A DNA stretch of 64,000 nucleotides from Patescibacteria group bacterium (GTDB taxonomy: Bacteria > Patescibacteriota > Gracilibacteria > UBA1369): the NCBI GenBank assembly GCA_963169655.1, contig CAUJCM010000004.1, forward strand, positions 62,001-126,000, written 5' to 3'. A program made the translations under genes and the position numbers. The notes under the pieces were generated by a model, which ran no database searches, was not told where the DNA came from, and saw only the letters and a list, made by a program, of their open reading frames with translations. Shown piece by piece: positions 19,767 to 28,767 of this stretch. Each line of letters begins with the position of its first letter. Positions within the stretch are counted from its first letter, which is position 1.

Positions 19767-22178
19767 GTGATTAACTCCAAACAAAAAGAGGTATTACTTA
19801 TTGAAATTGCCCAGGAATGTTATGTTTCTGTTAGAGATATACATCTTGCTGCTAAAGAATTAAAAATTGATTTAGCTGCAAATGCCAGATCTGTTGATTC
19901 AAATACTGCTAGAAGGTTTGTTGATTATTTTCAAAATAAAGAAAAAGATAATGAAAAGATCGTTGAAAAGAAGATAATTAAAAAATCAGAAGTTAAGGTT
20001 GAGGTTAAAGGTTTAGACAAAGAAGAGAAGTTAGTTTCAATGGTAAAGGAAAAACCTAAGGCTAAATATGTTATTTATGAAAAAAAAGAAGTTAAGCCTA
20101 AACCAGCCCCTTTGCCTTTTATTGAAGATAAAAAGCCTCAAAAGGAAAAGATTTTTTATGAGAAAAAAGTTAAAAAGACTAAGACTAATGTATACAAACC
20201 AAGATTAAAACAAGATACTTCTGTAGCAGATGAATTATTAGGTATTCATGAATATAAAGGTCCTAAGGATACAGCTGAATATTATGATGAATTAATTGCT
20301 GAAGAAAGAGAAAAAGAGATTGTACAATCTCAAAAAAAGAAGATGGCTGGTAAAGATACAAATAAACTTCAAATTAAACAGGCTCCTACAATTAGTAATA
20401 CTGTTAAATATGATCCTAATAGAGTTATAGAAATTGGAGATATTATTTCTGTGAAGGAATTTGCTGAAAAAAGTGGTCTTGGTGCAGCAAAGATTATTGG
20501 AGAGTTAATGAAAAATGGAATTTTAGCAAATATAAATCAGCAAATTGATTATGATACTGTTTCAATTATTTCTGAAGATTTAAAAGTCAAAATTACAAAG
20601 AAACAAACTATTGCTTCTGCTGAGGATTTGTTTTTAGGTGATTTGAATTCCTTGATGAAGGAGTATGATGATGCAGTTCTTGAAAGTAGGCCTCCAATTG
20701 TTGTAATTATGGGACATGTGGATCATGGAAAAACTAAATTACTCGATTATATCAGAAATACAAATGTTATTGACTCTGAAGCAGGTGGTATTACTCAACA
20801 TATTGCTGCTTATCAAGCCGAAAAAAATGGACGAAAAATTACATTTTTGGATACCCCTGGACATGAGGCCTTTACAGCTATGAGAGCAAGAGGTGCTAAA
20901 ATAACTGATATTGCTGTGTTAGTGGTTGCTTCTGATGAAGGTATTAAGCCTCAAACTATTGAGGCAGTTCAGCATGCTAAAGATGCTAAGGTTCCAATTA
21001 TTGTGGCTATTACAAAAATAGACAAGCCAAATGCTGATATTGATAAAATTAAAGGTGAATTGTCTGGGCTTGACCTGGTGCCTGAAGATTGGGGCGGGAG
21101 TACTGTAGTGGTTCCTGTTTCAGCCATGACTGGTGCTGGAATGCAAGAATTATTAGATATGATTTTACTGATGGCAGATATGGAGAATTTGAGGGCAAAC
21201 CCAAATAGAGATGGAATTGCTACTGTAATTGAAGCTAATTTAGACCATAGTTTGGGGCCAGTTGCTACAATTATTGTGAATACGGGTCATATTAAATTGA
21301 TGGATAATATTGTGATTGGTGAAGGATATGGAAGAATAAAAGTTATGATAGATCATTTAGGTAATAAAATTAAAACTGCAGGTCCTTCTACACCTGTTTT
21401 AATTGCTGGTCTAACTGAGAAAGCTGTTAGTGGTGATATTGTACAAGTGGTACCAGATGAAAAAACAGCTAGAAATAGAGCTTTAACTATTAAGACATTG
21501 AGAAAAGCTCAACAAAAAGAAAGAGGTGTAGGTGAGATTATTTCAGCTATTAGTTCTGGTCAGCTAAAAACTTTAAAAATAGTATTGAAGGCTGATACTA
21601 ATGGTACACTTGAGGCCTTAAGACAATCTATTGCTGAAATTAAGCATGAAGATGTTGGTGTAAAGATTATTCTTTCTGGTGTTGGGGATGTTACTGAATC
21701 TGATGTAATGATGGCAGCTGCTTCTGGAGGTATTGTAATGGCATTTGATGTAAATGCTAATTTGAATGTAGGTATGGTAGCTGAAAGAGAAAATGTTGAG
21801 GTGATTCATTATAATATAATTTATAAATTGCTTGATGATATTAAGAAGATTCTCAATGGTTTATTAGAACCTGAATTTGTTGAAAATATTTTAGGAGAGG
21901 TTGAAGTAAAGGCGATTTTCTTCAGTAAAAAGAAAGAAATGATTATTGGATGTCTAGTTAAAAATGGAGTTATTAAAAATAAGATTAAAATTAGAGTGGT
22001 TAGAGGTGAAGAAGTTTTAGGTGAAGTGAACATTACTTCATTACAAAAAAATATGGATTCTGTCCAAGAGGTTAAGGAAGGATCTGAATGCGGATTAAAA
22101 ATTTCTGGAAATATTAAATTAGAGGTTGGTGATAAATTAATTCCATATCAAATGGATAAGAAAATTAAAACTCTTTAA
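19767..22178 (+). CDS. infB: Translation initiation factor IF-2
   Basis: GTPase that positions initiator tRNA on the 30S subunit, about 803 residues. The N-terminal IF2N-like helix reads [21 protein letters not shown] lysine-rich linker follows, then a second N-terminal module ([26 protein letters not shown]). The G domain has GHVDHGKT (about 315), DTPGHEAF and TKIDKPNAD. The C-terminal beta-barrel and IF2_C domains follow. The frame is open from a GTG at 19737, but a TTGACA promoter covers that codon, so the GTG at 19767 is preferred. The cupin gene begins only 3 bases after its stop, so the dTDP-sugar genes may be read from the same transcript. Confidence 0.95.
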   Translation: MINSKQKEVLLIEIAQECYVSVRDIHLAAKELKIDLAANARSVDSNTARRFVDYFQNKEKDNEKIVEKKIIKKSEVKVEVKGLDKEEKLVSMVKEKPKAKYVIYEKKEVKPKPAPLPFIEDKKPQKEKIFYEKKVKKTKTNVYKPRLKQDTSVADELLGIHEYKGPKDTAEYYDELIAEEREKEIVQSQKKKMAGKDTNKLQIKQAPTISNTVKYDPNRVIEIGDIISVKEFAEKSGLGAAKIIGELMKNGILANINQQIDYDTVSIISEDLKVKITKKQTIASAEDLFLGDLNSLMKEYDDAVLESRPPIVVIMGHVDHGKTKLLDYIRNTNVIDSEAGGITQHIAAYQAEKNGRKITFLDTPGHEAFTAMRARGAKITDIAVLVVASDEGIKPQTIEAVQHAKDAKVPIIVAITKIDKPNADIDKIKGELSGLDLVPEDWGGSTVVVPVSAMTGAGMQELLDMILLMADMENLRANPNRDGIATVIEANLDHSLGPVATIIVNTGHIKLMDNIVIGEGYGRIKVMIDHLGNKIKTAGPSTPVLIAGLTEKAVSGDIVQVVPDEKTARNRALTIKTLRKAQQKERGVGEIISAISSGQLKTLKIVLKADTNGTLEALRQSIAEIKHEDVGVKIILSGVGDVTESDVMMAAASGGIVMAFDVNANLNVGMVAERENVEVIHYNIIYKLLDDIKKILNGLLEPEFVENILGEVEVKAIFFSKKKEMIIGCLVKNGVIKNKIKIRVVRGEEVLGEVNITSLQKNMDSVQEVKEGSECGLKISGNIKLEVGDKLIPYQMDKKIKTL

Positions 22179-22181
22179 TTA

Positions 22182-22595
22182 ATGAATAATAATAATAATA
22201 AATATTCGAAAGTTTCTTTACCTAAGTTTGAGGAAGATTCTGGAGTTTTAACTGTTTTAGATAAAATTAATGAATTAGTTGATTGGGATATTAAAAGAGT
22301 ATATTGGCTTACTGATGTGAAGGGGCAAAGAGGAGCTCATTGTGTTAAGGGAGAGAGAAAAATTTATTTAATACTTAGTGGAAGTTGTACTGCAAGAATT
22401 TTTGATGGAAAGAATTGGTATGAAGAAAAAATTACTAGCCCAAATGAAGCCTTAATTTTTAAAGAAGATTTGTGGAGAGAATTTGATAATTTTAGTGATA
22501 ATTCTGTGCTTTGTGTTTTGAGTAATATGCACTATGATAAGTCAAAATATATTTTAGATTTAGAAGAATTTAAAAATTATAAACAAAATGAGTAA
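22182..22595 (+). CDS. FdtA/WxcM-type sugar cupin, histidine-poor
   Basis: 137 residues with the cupin pattern of dTDP-4-keto-6-deoxyhexose 3,4-ketoisomerases (FdtA, WxcM C-terminal domain). KRVYWLTDVKGQRGAH aligns with the family KRVYYIFDTKG...RGFHAH, and the C-terminal YDKSKYILDLEEFKNY with the family DY-Y...YIR..DNFKKY. From memory of the FdtA sequence, the conserved HAH is HCV here, and the VWHEMHDF histidine is LWREFDNF. Two of the usual active-site histidines therefore appear to be lost. It leads the rfbB-proS-rfbD-rfbA run and overlaps rfbB by 8 bases. The role may be a variant isomerase, an RmlC substitute or non-catalytic. Confidence 0.75.
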   Translation: MNNNNNKYSKVSLPKFEEDSGVLTVLDKINELVDWDIKRVYWLTDVKGQRGAHCVKGERKIYLILSGSCTARIFDGKNWYEEKITSPNEALIFKEDLWREFDNFSDNSVLCVLSNMHYDKSKYILDLEEFKNYKQNE

Positions 22596-23589
22596 AAATG
22601 TTTTAATTACAGGTGGAGCTGGGTTTATTGGCTCTAATTATGTACATTTTCACACAAATAAATACCCTGAGGATACGATAATTGTTTTAGATAAACTAAC
22701 TTATGCAGGAAATCTACCTAATATTCAAAAAATAATTGATAATAGACAAATTAATTTTATTAAAGGAGGAATTGAGGATTATGACTTTTTAAAGTCAGTT
22801 TTTGAAAAAAATAATTTTGATTTAGTAATTAACCTTGCTGCAGAAACTCATGTTGATAGAAGTATATTAGATCCAGATCCATTTGTATTAACAAATATTA
22901 TTGGGACACATAACTTATTAAAGTTATCTAAAGAATTTACGGTTAAAAGATATCACCAAATATCAACTGATGAAGTTTATGGTGATTTAGGAGATACAAA
23001 AGATATATTTTTTACTGAAGACACTCCCCTAGCCCCAAATTGTCCTTATGCTGCAACAAAGGCTAGCGCTGATTTACTTGTTCACTCATATTATGAGACA
23101 TATAAACTTCCTGTTACTATTAGTAGGTGTTCAAATAATTATGGACCATATCAATTTCCCGAAAAACTCATCCCTTTTTTTCTAAAAAAGGCTTTAGATA
23201 ATGAAGATTTACCTATTTATGGAGATGGAAAAAATATTCGTGATTGGATTTTTGTGGAAGATCACTGTAAAGCCATAGATTTAATTGTAAACAGTAAAAA
23301 TTATGGAGAGGTTTATAATATTGGGGGTAGAAATGAAAGAACAAACATAGAAATTGCATATTTAATACTTGATTATCTTGGTAAAGATAGAAAACATATT
23401 AGTTTTGTGGATGATAGAAAAGCTCATGATAGAAGATATGCAATTGACCCTTCAAAAATTGAAAAAGAGTTAGGTTGGTTTCCAAAAGTAAAGTTTGATG
23501 ATGGAATTAAGATGACTTTTGAATGGTATCAAAATAATCTTGAGTGGATAGATTTAACTAAAAATAGATTAATTAATTTTGTAAAATAA
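22588..23589 (+). CDS. rfbB: dTDP-glucose 4,6-dehydratase
   Basis: Extended short-chain dehydrogenase, 333 residues, converting dTDP-glucose to dTDP-4-keto-6-deoxyglucose. The NAD-binding motif is [12 protein letters not shown] (about 7-18). The dehydratase pattern [10 protein letters not shown] and the catalytic YAATKAS (Tyr-x3-Lys) are present, with [17 protein letters not shown] and [17 protein letters not shown] downstream, all diagnostic of RmlB. Its last base is the first base of the proS ATG (TAATG), so the genes are translationally coupled. Confidence 0.96.
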   Translation: MSKNVLITGGAGFIGSNYVHFHTNKYPEDTIIVLDKLTYAGNLPNIQKIIDNRQINFIKGGIEDYDFLKSVFEKNNFDLVINLAAETHVDRSILDPDPFVLTNIIGTHNLLKLSKEFTVKRYHQISTDEVYGDLGDTKDIFFTEDTPLAPNCPYAATKASADLLVHSYYETYKLPVTISRCSNNYGPYQFPEKLIPFFLKKALDNEDLPIYGDGKNIRDWIFVEDHCKAIDLIVNSKNYGEVYNIGGRNERTNIEIAYLILDYLGKDRKHISFVDDRKAHDRRYAIDPSKIEKELGWFPKVKFDDGIKMTFEWYQNNLEWIDLTKNRLINFVK

Positions 23590-25067
23590 TGTCTGGTAAA
23601 AAACAAATAACTAAAAGAAGCGAAAATTATTCAGATTGGTATTTAGATATAGTTCATGTTGCAGATTTGGCAGATTATAGTGATGTGAGAGGTTGTATGG
23701 TTATTAGGCCTTATGGCTATGCAATTTGGGAAAAATTTCAAGAAATATTAAATAAGAAAATTAAAGAAACTGGTCATAAAAATGCTTACTTTCCGCTTTT
23801 TATACCAAAAAGTTATCTTTCAAAAGAAGCTGAACATATTGAAGGTTTTGCTAAAGAATGTGCTGTAGTCACACATCATAGACTTAAAGCTACTGAAAAT
23901 GGAGTTGAAGTTGATCCAGATGCTAAACTTCCTGAGGAATTAATAGTAAGGCCAACTTCTGAAACTATTATTTATGCCTCATTTGCTAAATGGATTAATT
24001 CGTGGAGGGATTTACCTCTCTTAATAAATCAATGGGCAAATGTAGTTAGGTGGGAAATGAGAACGAGGCCATTTCTTCGAACTACTGAATTTTTATGGCA
24101 AGAAGGCCATACTGCTCATATGACTTCAGAAGAAGCTGAGGAGGAAGCTAAAAAGATGATCAATGTATATGCTGATTTTTGTAGAGATTATTTAGCCTCT
24201 CCTGTAATTACTGGTCAAAAATCAGAAAGTGAAAAATTTGCTGGTGCGATGCATACGTATACTATTGAAGGGTTAATGCAGGATGGTAAGGCTCTTCAAT
24301 CTGGCACTTCACATCATCTTGGTCAAAATTTTGCTAAAGGCTTTGATGTAAAATTTTCTAATAAAGAAGGTCAACTAGAATATGTTTGGCAAACTAGCTG
24401 GGGAGTTAGTACAAGGTTAATGGGACAATTAATAATGACTCATAGTGATGATAATGGACTAGTTCTACCTCCTAATATTGCTCCAATTAAAGTAGTTATA
24501 CTGCCAATTTGGAAAGATGAGGAGAGTAAGAATAAGGTAATGGATTTTGCAAATGAATTATTCGACAATTTAGGCGATTTGATTGGAGATATTGAATTAG
24601 ATAAAAGAGATTATTTAAGTTTTGGTGAAAAATCATTTGAATGGGAAAAGAAAGGTGTACCAATTAGAGTTGAAATTGGTCCTAGAGATTTAGAAAATAA
24701 TTCTGTTGTTTTAGTTAGAAGAGATAAATTAGAAAAAGTTACTGTAAATATTAATGAAGTAAAGGTGGAAATTCCTAAATTGCTTGTAGAGATTCAAAGA
24801 AATTTATTAGAGAAAGCTACTGAATTTGTAAAAAATAATAGTCATGTTATTGATGATTATGACCAGTTTAAGAGACAATTAGATAAGGAAATTCCTGGAT
24901 TTATTTATTCTTTTTGGTGTGGATCAAAAGATTGTGAAGAGAAAATAAAAGTAGAAACTAAAGCAACCACAAGATGTATACCTTTTGATCAAAAAGAAGA
25001 AAGTGGAAATTGTATATTATGTGGAGAAAAGAGTAATAAAAGAATTATTTTTGCTAAGGCTTATTAG
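23589..25067 (+). CDS. proS: Proline--tRNA ligase, archaeal/eukaryotic-type
   Basis: Class II synthetase, 492 residues. It is the short form without the bacterial editing insertion. Motif 2 reads [19 protein letters not shown] and the motif 3 region [21 protein letters not shown]-terminal zinc-like domain (CGSKDCEEK...CILCGEKS) ends in AKAY, as in archaeal-type ProRS, where the terminal Tyr caps the active site. This type is common in Patescibacteria. It sits inside the dTDP-sugar operon, fused by TAATG to rfbB and followed 2 bases later by rfbD. This placement links surface-sugar synthesis to expression of a translation enzyme. Confidence 0.95.
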   Translation: MSGKKQITKRSENYSDWYLDIVHVADLADYSDVRGCMVIRPYGYAIWEKFQEILNKKIKETGHKNAYFPLFIPKSYLSKEAEHIEGFAKECAVVTHHRLKATENGVEVDPDAKLPEELIVRPTSETIIYASFAKWINSWRDLPLLINQWANVVRWEMRTRPFLRTTEFLWQEGHTAHMTSEEAEEEAKKMINVYADFCRDYLASPVITGQKSESEKFAGAMHTYTIEGLMQDGKALQSGTSHHLGQNFAKGFDVKFSNKEGQLEYVWQTSWGVSTRLMGQLIMTHSDDNGLVLPPNIAPIKVVILPIWKDEESKNKVMDFANELFDNLGDLIGDIELDKRDYLSFGEKSFEWEKKGVPIRVEIGPRDLENNSVVLVRRDKLEKVTVNINEVKVEIPKLLVEIQRNLLEKATEFVKNNSHVIDDYDQFKRQLDKEIPGFIYSFWCGSKDCEEKIKVETKATTRCIPFDQKEESGNCILCGEKSNKRIIFAKAY

Positions 25068-25069
25068 AA

Positions 25070-25945
25070 ATGTTTTTTACAAAGAAAAAATATTTAATTT
25101 TAGGAAAGGATGGTCAGTTAGGCCATGAATTTGAGAAAACTATCGATCCTGATGAATATGTTGCTTTAGGTCATTTAGATTTAGATATTACTGAATTTTA
25201 TAAAGTTAGAGAAAAAATTAAAGAAATTGAGCCTGAAATTATTATTAATTGTATTGCTTATAACAATGTTAATGGAGCCGAGGAGAATGCTGAAATTGCT
25301 AATTTAATTAATGGTGAAGCTATTTCTAATTTGGCTAGAATTTGTAGAGAATTTTGTATTACTTTGGTACATTTTAGTACGGATTATGTGTTTGATGGTA
25401 AAAATGTGAAGGGTTATAGTGAAGAATCTCAACCTAATCCAATTAATAATTATGGGCGAAGTAAATTACTAGGTGAAGAAATGTTAATTGATGCAATGGA
25501 AGCTGATTATAATTTTGAAGAAATTCCCGATGGAAAATATTTTATAATTAGAACTTCCTATTTATTTTCCAAAAATGGTCATAATATTGTAAAAACATTT
25601 AGAAAATTTATTGAAGATAAGAAAGAATTAACTGTTATTGAGGATCAAAAGGTTTGTTTAACTTATGCCTCAGATCTTGCTAAGCAGGTGTATTGGCTTT
25701 TAGAAACTAATGAGTATGAAAGTGGAATTTATCATATTACAAATGAAGGGATTTTAAATTGGGCAGAATTTATTTCTTTTTTGGGCGATATTTTAGGTAT
25801 TAATGATATCAAAATTACTTTTATTAAATTAAATGATTGGAAGGTTCCTGCAATAAGACCATTGAATTCTGTTTTAATTAATACTAAACTACCAAAGCTT
25901 CGCAATTGGAAAGAAGCTGTTAAAGATTTTTTAAATGACTATTAA
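25070..25945 (+). CDS. rfbD: dTDP-4-dehydrorhamnose reductase
   Basis: Short-chain dehydrogenase fold, 291 residues, performing the final NAD(P)H reduction to dTDP-rhamnose (or a related sugar). GKDGQLGHEF is the nucleotide-binding motif. INCIAYNNVNGAE matches the RmlD pattern and FSTDYVFDGKN is diagnostic. The catalytic YGRSKLLGE (Tyr-x3-Lys) and TSYLFSKNGHNIV follow. It sits between proS and rfbA with gaps of 2 and 0 bases. No rfbC epimerase is in the cluster. Confidence 0.93.
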   Translation: MFFTKKKYLILGKDGQLGHEFEKTIDPDEYVALGHLDLDITEFYKVREKIKEIEPEIIINCIAYNNVNGAEENAEIANLINGEAISNLARICREFCITLVHFSTDYVFDGKNVKGYSEESQPNPINNYGRSKLLGEEMLIDAMEADYNFEEIPDGKYFIIRTSYLFSKNGHNIVKTFRKFIEDKKELTVIEDQKVCLTYASDLAKQVYWLLETNEYESGIYHITNEGILNWAEFISFLGDILGINDIKITFIKLNDWKVPAIRPLNSVLINTKLPKLRNWKEAVKDFLNDY

Positions 25946-26803
25946 ATGAAAGGTATAGTTTTAGCAGGTGGTTCTGGAACAAGGCTTTATCCAATTACTC
26001 TTGGGATAAGCAAACAGTTAATGCCTATTTATGACAAGCCAATGATTTATTACCCTATTAATACTTTAATAGATTTGGGTATTAAGGATATTTTAATTAT
26101 TACTACTCCTCATGATTTAAACGGTCTAAAAAAGGTTTTGGGAGATGGAAGTCAAGTTGGTTGTAATTTCAGTTATGAGATACAGAAGGAACCAAAAGGA
26201 ATTGCCGAAGCTTTTATTATAGGAGAAAAATTTATTGGTGAAGATAGCGTATGTTTAATTCTTGGAGATAATATTTTTCATAATTTAGAAGTTCAGAAAA
26301 TTAAAAATCTTAATTTTTCTGAAGGAGGTTTAATTTTCGCTATAAAAGTAAATAATCCAAAAAGATATGGTGTAGTTGAATTTGATAATAACTTTAATGC
26401 TATTTCTATTGAAGAAAAACCAGAAAATCCAAAATCAGAATATGCAATTCCTGGGCTTTATTTTTATGATAATAAAGTTATTGAATATGCTAAAAATTTA
26501 AAACCAAGTAAGAGATTGGAATATGAGATTACGGATATTAGTAATATTTATTTAAAGAATAATGATTTAAAGGTCTTTAAATTAGAAGATCATGTGGTTT
26601 GGTTAGATACTGGAACAATAGATTCAATGATGACTGCTATTAATTTTGTGATTAATGAAGAAAGGAGAACTGGTCGAAAAATTGGTTGTATTGAAGAAAC
26701 TTCTTATAAGAAAGGTCTCATCAATGAAGAACAATTACGAGAAAATGCACGAAAACTGCTTAAAAGCGGTTATGGAGATTATTTGTTAAATTTATTGGAA
26801 TAG
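25946..26803 (+). CDS. rfbA: Glucose-1-phosphate thymidylyltransferase
   Basis: 285 residues, catalysing dTTP plus glucose-1-phosphate to dTDP-glucose, the first step of the pathway. The nucleotide-binding signature is LAGGSGTRLYPIT and SKQLMPIYDKPMIYYP follows. The LGDNIFH metal-binding aspartate, EEKPENPKS and WLDTGTIDSM are all typical of RmlA. It is the last gene of the operon, which has no obvious terminator; a GC-rich repeat element begins about 40 bases later. Confidence 0.96.
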   Translation: MKGIVLAGGSGTRLYPITLGISKQLMPIYDKPMIYYPINTLIDLGIKDILIITTPHDLNGLKKVLGDGSQVGCNFSYEIQKEPKGIAEAFIIGEKFIGEDSVCLILGDNIFHNLEVQKIKNLNFSEGGLIFAIKVNNPKRYGVVEFDNNFNAISIEEKPENPKSEYAIPGLYFYDNKVIEYAKNLKPSKRLEYEITDISNIYLKNNDLKVFKLEDHVVWLDTGTIDSMMTAINFVINEERRTGRKIGCIEETSYKKGLINEEQLRENARKLLKSGYGDYLLNLLE

Positions 26804-26844
26804 ATAGAATTTAAGAAAATTTAATCTTTAGGTATTTTTTTTAT

Positions 26845-26900
26845 GATACCCTCCCCTTTGCGGTAGGTGGGGGTTAGGGATGGTGAAGATTAAAAAATAT
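26845..26900 (+). repeat. GC-rich REP-like repeat, copy A
   Basis: The core TACCCTCCCC...GGTGGGGGTTAGGGATGG is shared with copy B at 32917, including an exact 18-base stretch and similar A-rich 3' flanks. The C-run and G-run arms can fold on each other (CCCT/AGGG and CCCC/GGGG). It stands out sharply from the AT-rich surroundings. Confidence 0.75.
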
Positions 26901-26940
26901 TTTTTAAAAAATGCAAGTTTTTTTTGAAGGTAATTTATAC

Positions 26941-27038
26941 TAGTTTTAAGTTTTCCTGAAATTAAATAGGAATTAGTTGAAAGTTTTCAAGAAATTAAAT
27001 TGTTCTAGTTGCAAGTTTCTTTGAGAATAAACTGGCTT
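26941..27038 (+). repeat. Degenerate 32-33 base tandem repeats
   Basis: Three imperfect units start with TAGTT at 26941, 26974 and 27006. They share a loose TAGTTnnAAGTTTTC..GAAATTAAAT pattern. More degenerate units may extend on both sides. The gap between rfbA and the first GC-rich gene holds no gene. Confidence 0.5.
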
Positions 27039-27077
27039 ATTTGAAAAAAGTGAAATCTATTGGAATAAAAGGTTGGG

Positions 27078-27119
27078 AGCCACCCCCGGAACTTAATTAA
27101 AAGCTCGACGGGGGTGGCT
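27078..27119 (-). terminator. Strong hairpin terminator after the first island gene
   Basis: A perfect 11-bp stem (AGCCACCCCCG with CGGGGGTGGCT) with a 20-base loop, 5 bases after the stop. The following T-run is weak (CCTTTTATT). Confidence 0.7.
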
Positions 27120-27124
27120 AGTTA

Positions 27125-27838
27125 TTACCTCTTGTTCGTCATGAGTATGATGGTCCGCCCGCAAAAAGCGCCATCAGCCTCAAGTGATTCACCCTTACCT
27201 TGGTAGACAAAAGTGTTTCCAAGGGGAGTGCCAGCCTCTGGGGGGAGAGGACAACTGAAGCCTCGCAAGCACTCGAAGGTATCGAGTACCAAGGAGGTAA
27301 ACTCTTTCCCGTAGAGATCTTCTACGGTGGGAGGGGTGCCGCCGTGGAGTCTCTGCCAAACTACAGATGTGAGCTCTTCACTCACCCTGTAGCTGTGGAC
27401 CTGTTGGTCCATGGTGAAGTCGATCGAGCCGCTGTTGGAGACAGTGACGACACCAACTTCCCCGCAGGAAGCTGCCTCACTCTCGTCTACCAAGTAGACG
27501 AGTTCCCCCGTCCTCCCTTGAGAGTCCTTGAAAGACTTCCCAGGGAAGAACGAATCCTCTCCTCCTTCGCGAATTGTTACCGCGAAGCGGGAAGAGGTCT
27601 GGCAGCCATTATAGCTGCGTAGGTCTAGTACGGCCGGAGTGGCCTCGCAGACCTCCTTCTTTGGCGGATCTTCCTCTTTTGGAGGGGGATTTTCACCACC
27701 TCCTGTTGAGACTGGAGGGGTGTAAGATGACTCTCCTCCTCCCCCTTCCTGTGATGGGACATACTCCAAGTCGTCCCCTCCGCAAGCGGAGAGGAGAAGT
27801 GAGATGAGAAGAAAAACGCAAAAATTGATCTTTTTCAT
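27125..27838 (-). CDS. Hypothetical lipoprotein (GC-rich island gene 1)
   Basis: 237 residues from the ATG at 27838, chosen because AAAGGAG lies 7 bases upstream; an upstream in-frame ATG at 27874 lacks such a site. The signal peptide MKKINFCVFLLISLLLSAC has lipobox LLSAC. A Gly/Pro/Glu-rich spacer (about 30-65) follows, then a Cys-containing beta-rich domain (about 65-237) of no known family. Six Cys residues fall in that domain, so disulfides and an extracytoplasmic location are likely. GC content is far above the flanking genes. The style (short lipoprotein, G/P spacer, Cys pairs) recalls Myxococcota or other delta-proteobacteria. Confidence 0.8.
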   Translation of the reverse strand: MKKINFCVFLLISLLLSACGGDDLEYVPSQEGGGGESSYTPPVSTGGGENPPPKEEDPPKKEVCEATPAVLDLRSYNGCQTSSRFAVTIREGGEDSFFPGKSFKDSQGRTGELVYLVDESEAASCGEVGVVTVSNSGSIDFTMDQQVHSYRVSEELTSVVWQRLHGGTPPTVEDLYGKEFTSLVLDTFECLRGFSCPLPPEAGTPLGNTFVYQGKGESLEADGAFCGRTIILMTNKR

Positions 27839-27851
27839 GATAAACTCCTTT

Positions 27852-27901
27852 GCCCATCTGGGCATTTGCCTCACTAGAGGCGTTGATGCCCATTAAGGGC
27901 G
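27852..27901 (-). promoter_or_regulatory. Three tandem small hairpins upstream of island gene 1
   Basis: On the minus strand GCCC-ttaat-GGGC, GCCTC-tagt-GAGGC and GCCC-agat-GGGC follow each other, the last abutting AAAGGAG. They could influence translation or mRNA stability. The function is inferred only. Confidence 0.45.
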
Positions 27902-27947
27902 GAAAATTTCTACCAGTAAGGCAGTTTTTGGTTTTTGGTAACCAACC

Positions 27948-28006
27948 TTTCACAAAGGAAATAAACTGAAGATTAAGTTAACAATCAATTTACTTCCTTT
28001 GTGAAA
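27948..28006. repeat. Long perfect inverted repeat upstream of island gene 1
   Basis: TTTCACAAAGGAA(a)TAAA pairs with TTTA(c)TTCCTTTGTGAAA around a 23-base loop. The arms are 13 bp plus 4 bp with one mismatch between them. It is a candidate operator, bidirectional terminator or element end. Confidence 0.7.
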
Positions 28007-28610
28007 TTCCAATAGATTTCAAAGAGCTTCTATTTAAAACCTATGATTAAGTTTTAAATAAGAATATTTAATAACATATTTACACTCTTTTGTCAAAATA
28101 AATAGATTATTTACCTGTTAATTGTAATTCATTTTATTTTAAATTCTTATAGGTTATTGAAATATTGTAAGAATTTTAGAAAAATTTTGATATAAATTTT
28201 TTCTCATTGTAAGAAATCTATCTGCTTGATAGATTCTGACAACTCCACAAGGGAGAATGAACTTGAAGACTACAGTATAAATCTCTCATTTTCCTTTTTT
28301 ATTATGTTTTGTAGTTATTTAGTTATTTTAGTTGGAGTTATTTGCTTTATTTTGAGTTTAATATTTATATCCTTCTATTTATCCAAGAGTGCGCTCCGGT
28401 GCTAATGCAATGTCGCCCTCTCTGGGATAGTTAAATTTTAGTTTTCATAATTACTATATAACTTACGATTGATCCACCTCGTCAGCTTACGCTGTCACCC
28501 TCAAGAGGGGAAATTTTTTCTCGAAATATTGACATCAATCCATAGTCCACCTTGCCAGCCTATACTACAAATACTAAAGAAAGGAATTTTAATTGACTAA
28601 AATGGATATG
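28007..28610. other. AT-rich non-coding spacer inside the island, with degenerate repeats
   Basis: No credible ORF. Short GC-richer stretches at about 28387-28426, 28471-28511 and 28541-28565 look related. They share patterns such as CCACCT(C/T)GTCAGC and a TGTC-x-CCCTC box followed by GGGA, suggesting decayed copies of one repeat. The rest is AT-rich with no recognisable signal. Confidence 0.5.
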
Positions 28611-28646
28611 AAAAAAGCCCAGCAACTATTTAAAGTTACTGGGCCT
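28611..28646 (-). terminator. Rho-independent terminator downstream of island gene 2
   Basis: On the minus strand GCCCAGTAACT / AGTTGCTGGGC (one internal mismatch) is followed by TTTTTTC. It lies about 120 bases after the stop at 28768. A second hairpin (GAGCTC arms) lies between them near 28718-28733. Confidence 0.8.
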
Positions 28647-28767
28647 TATATTTGCCTTTCTACGACTAGTACCCTTGAAAGAATACTAGCCGATTTTTGG
28701 GTTTTAGGTTTTTGAGGGAGCTCTCGAAAGAGCTCAACCTCAAGTTTATGGGTTGTCAGCCCGGATT

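Noticed and set aside
26941-27064. Possible CRISPR array
   Set aside because: Units are too degenerate, there are no distinct spacers and no cas genes are in the window.
27839-28767. A gene in the 0.9 kb spacer between island genes 1 and 2
   Set aside because: Only short ORFs without start signals or coding character are present; the region is AT-rich with inverted and decayed repeats.
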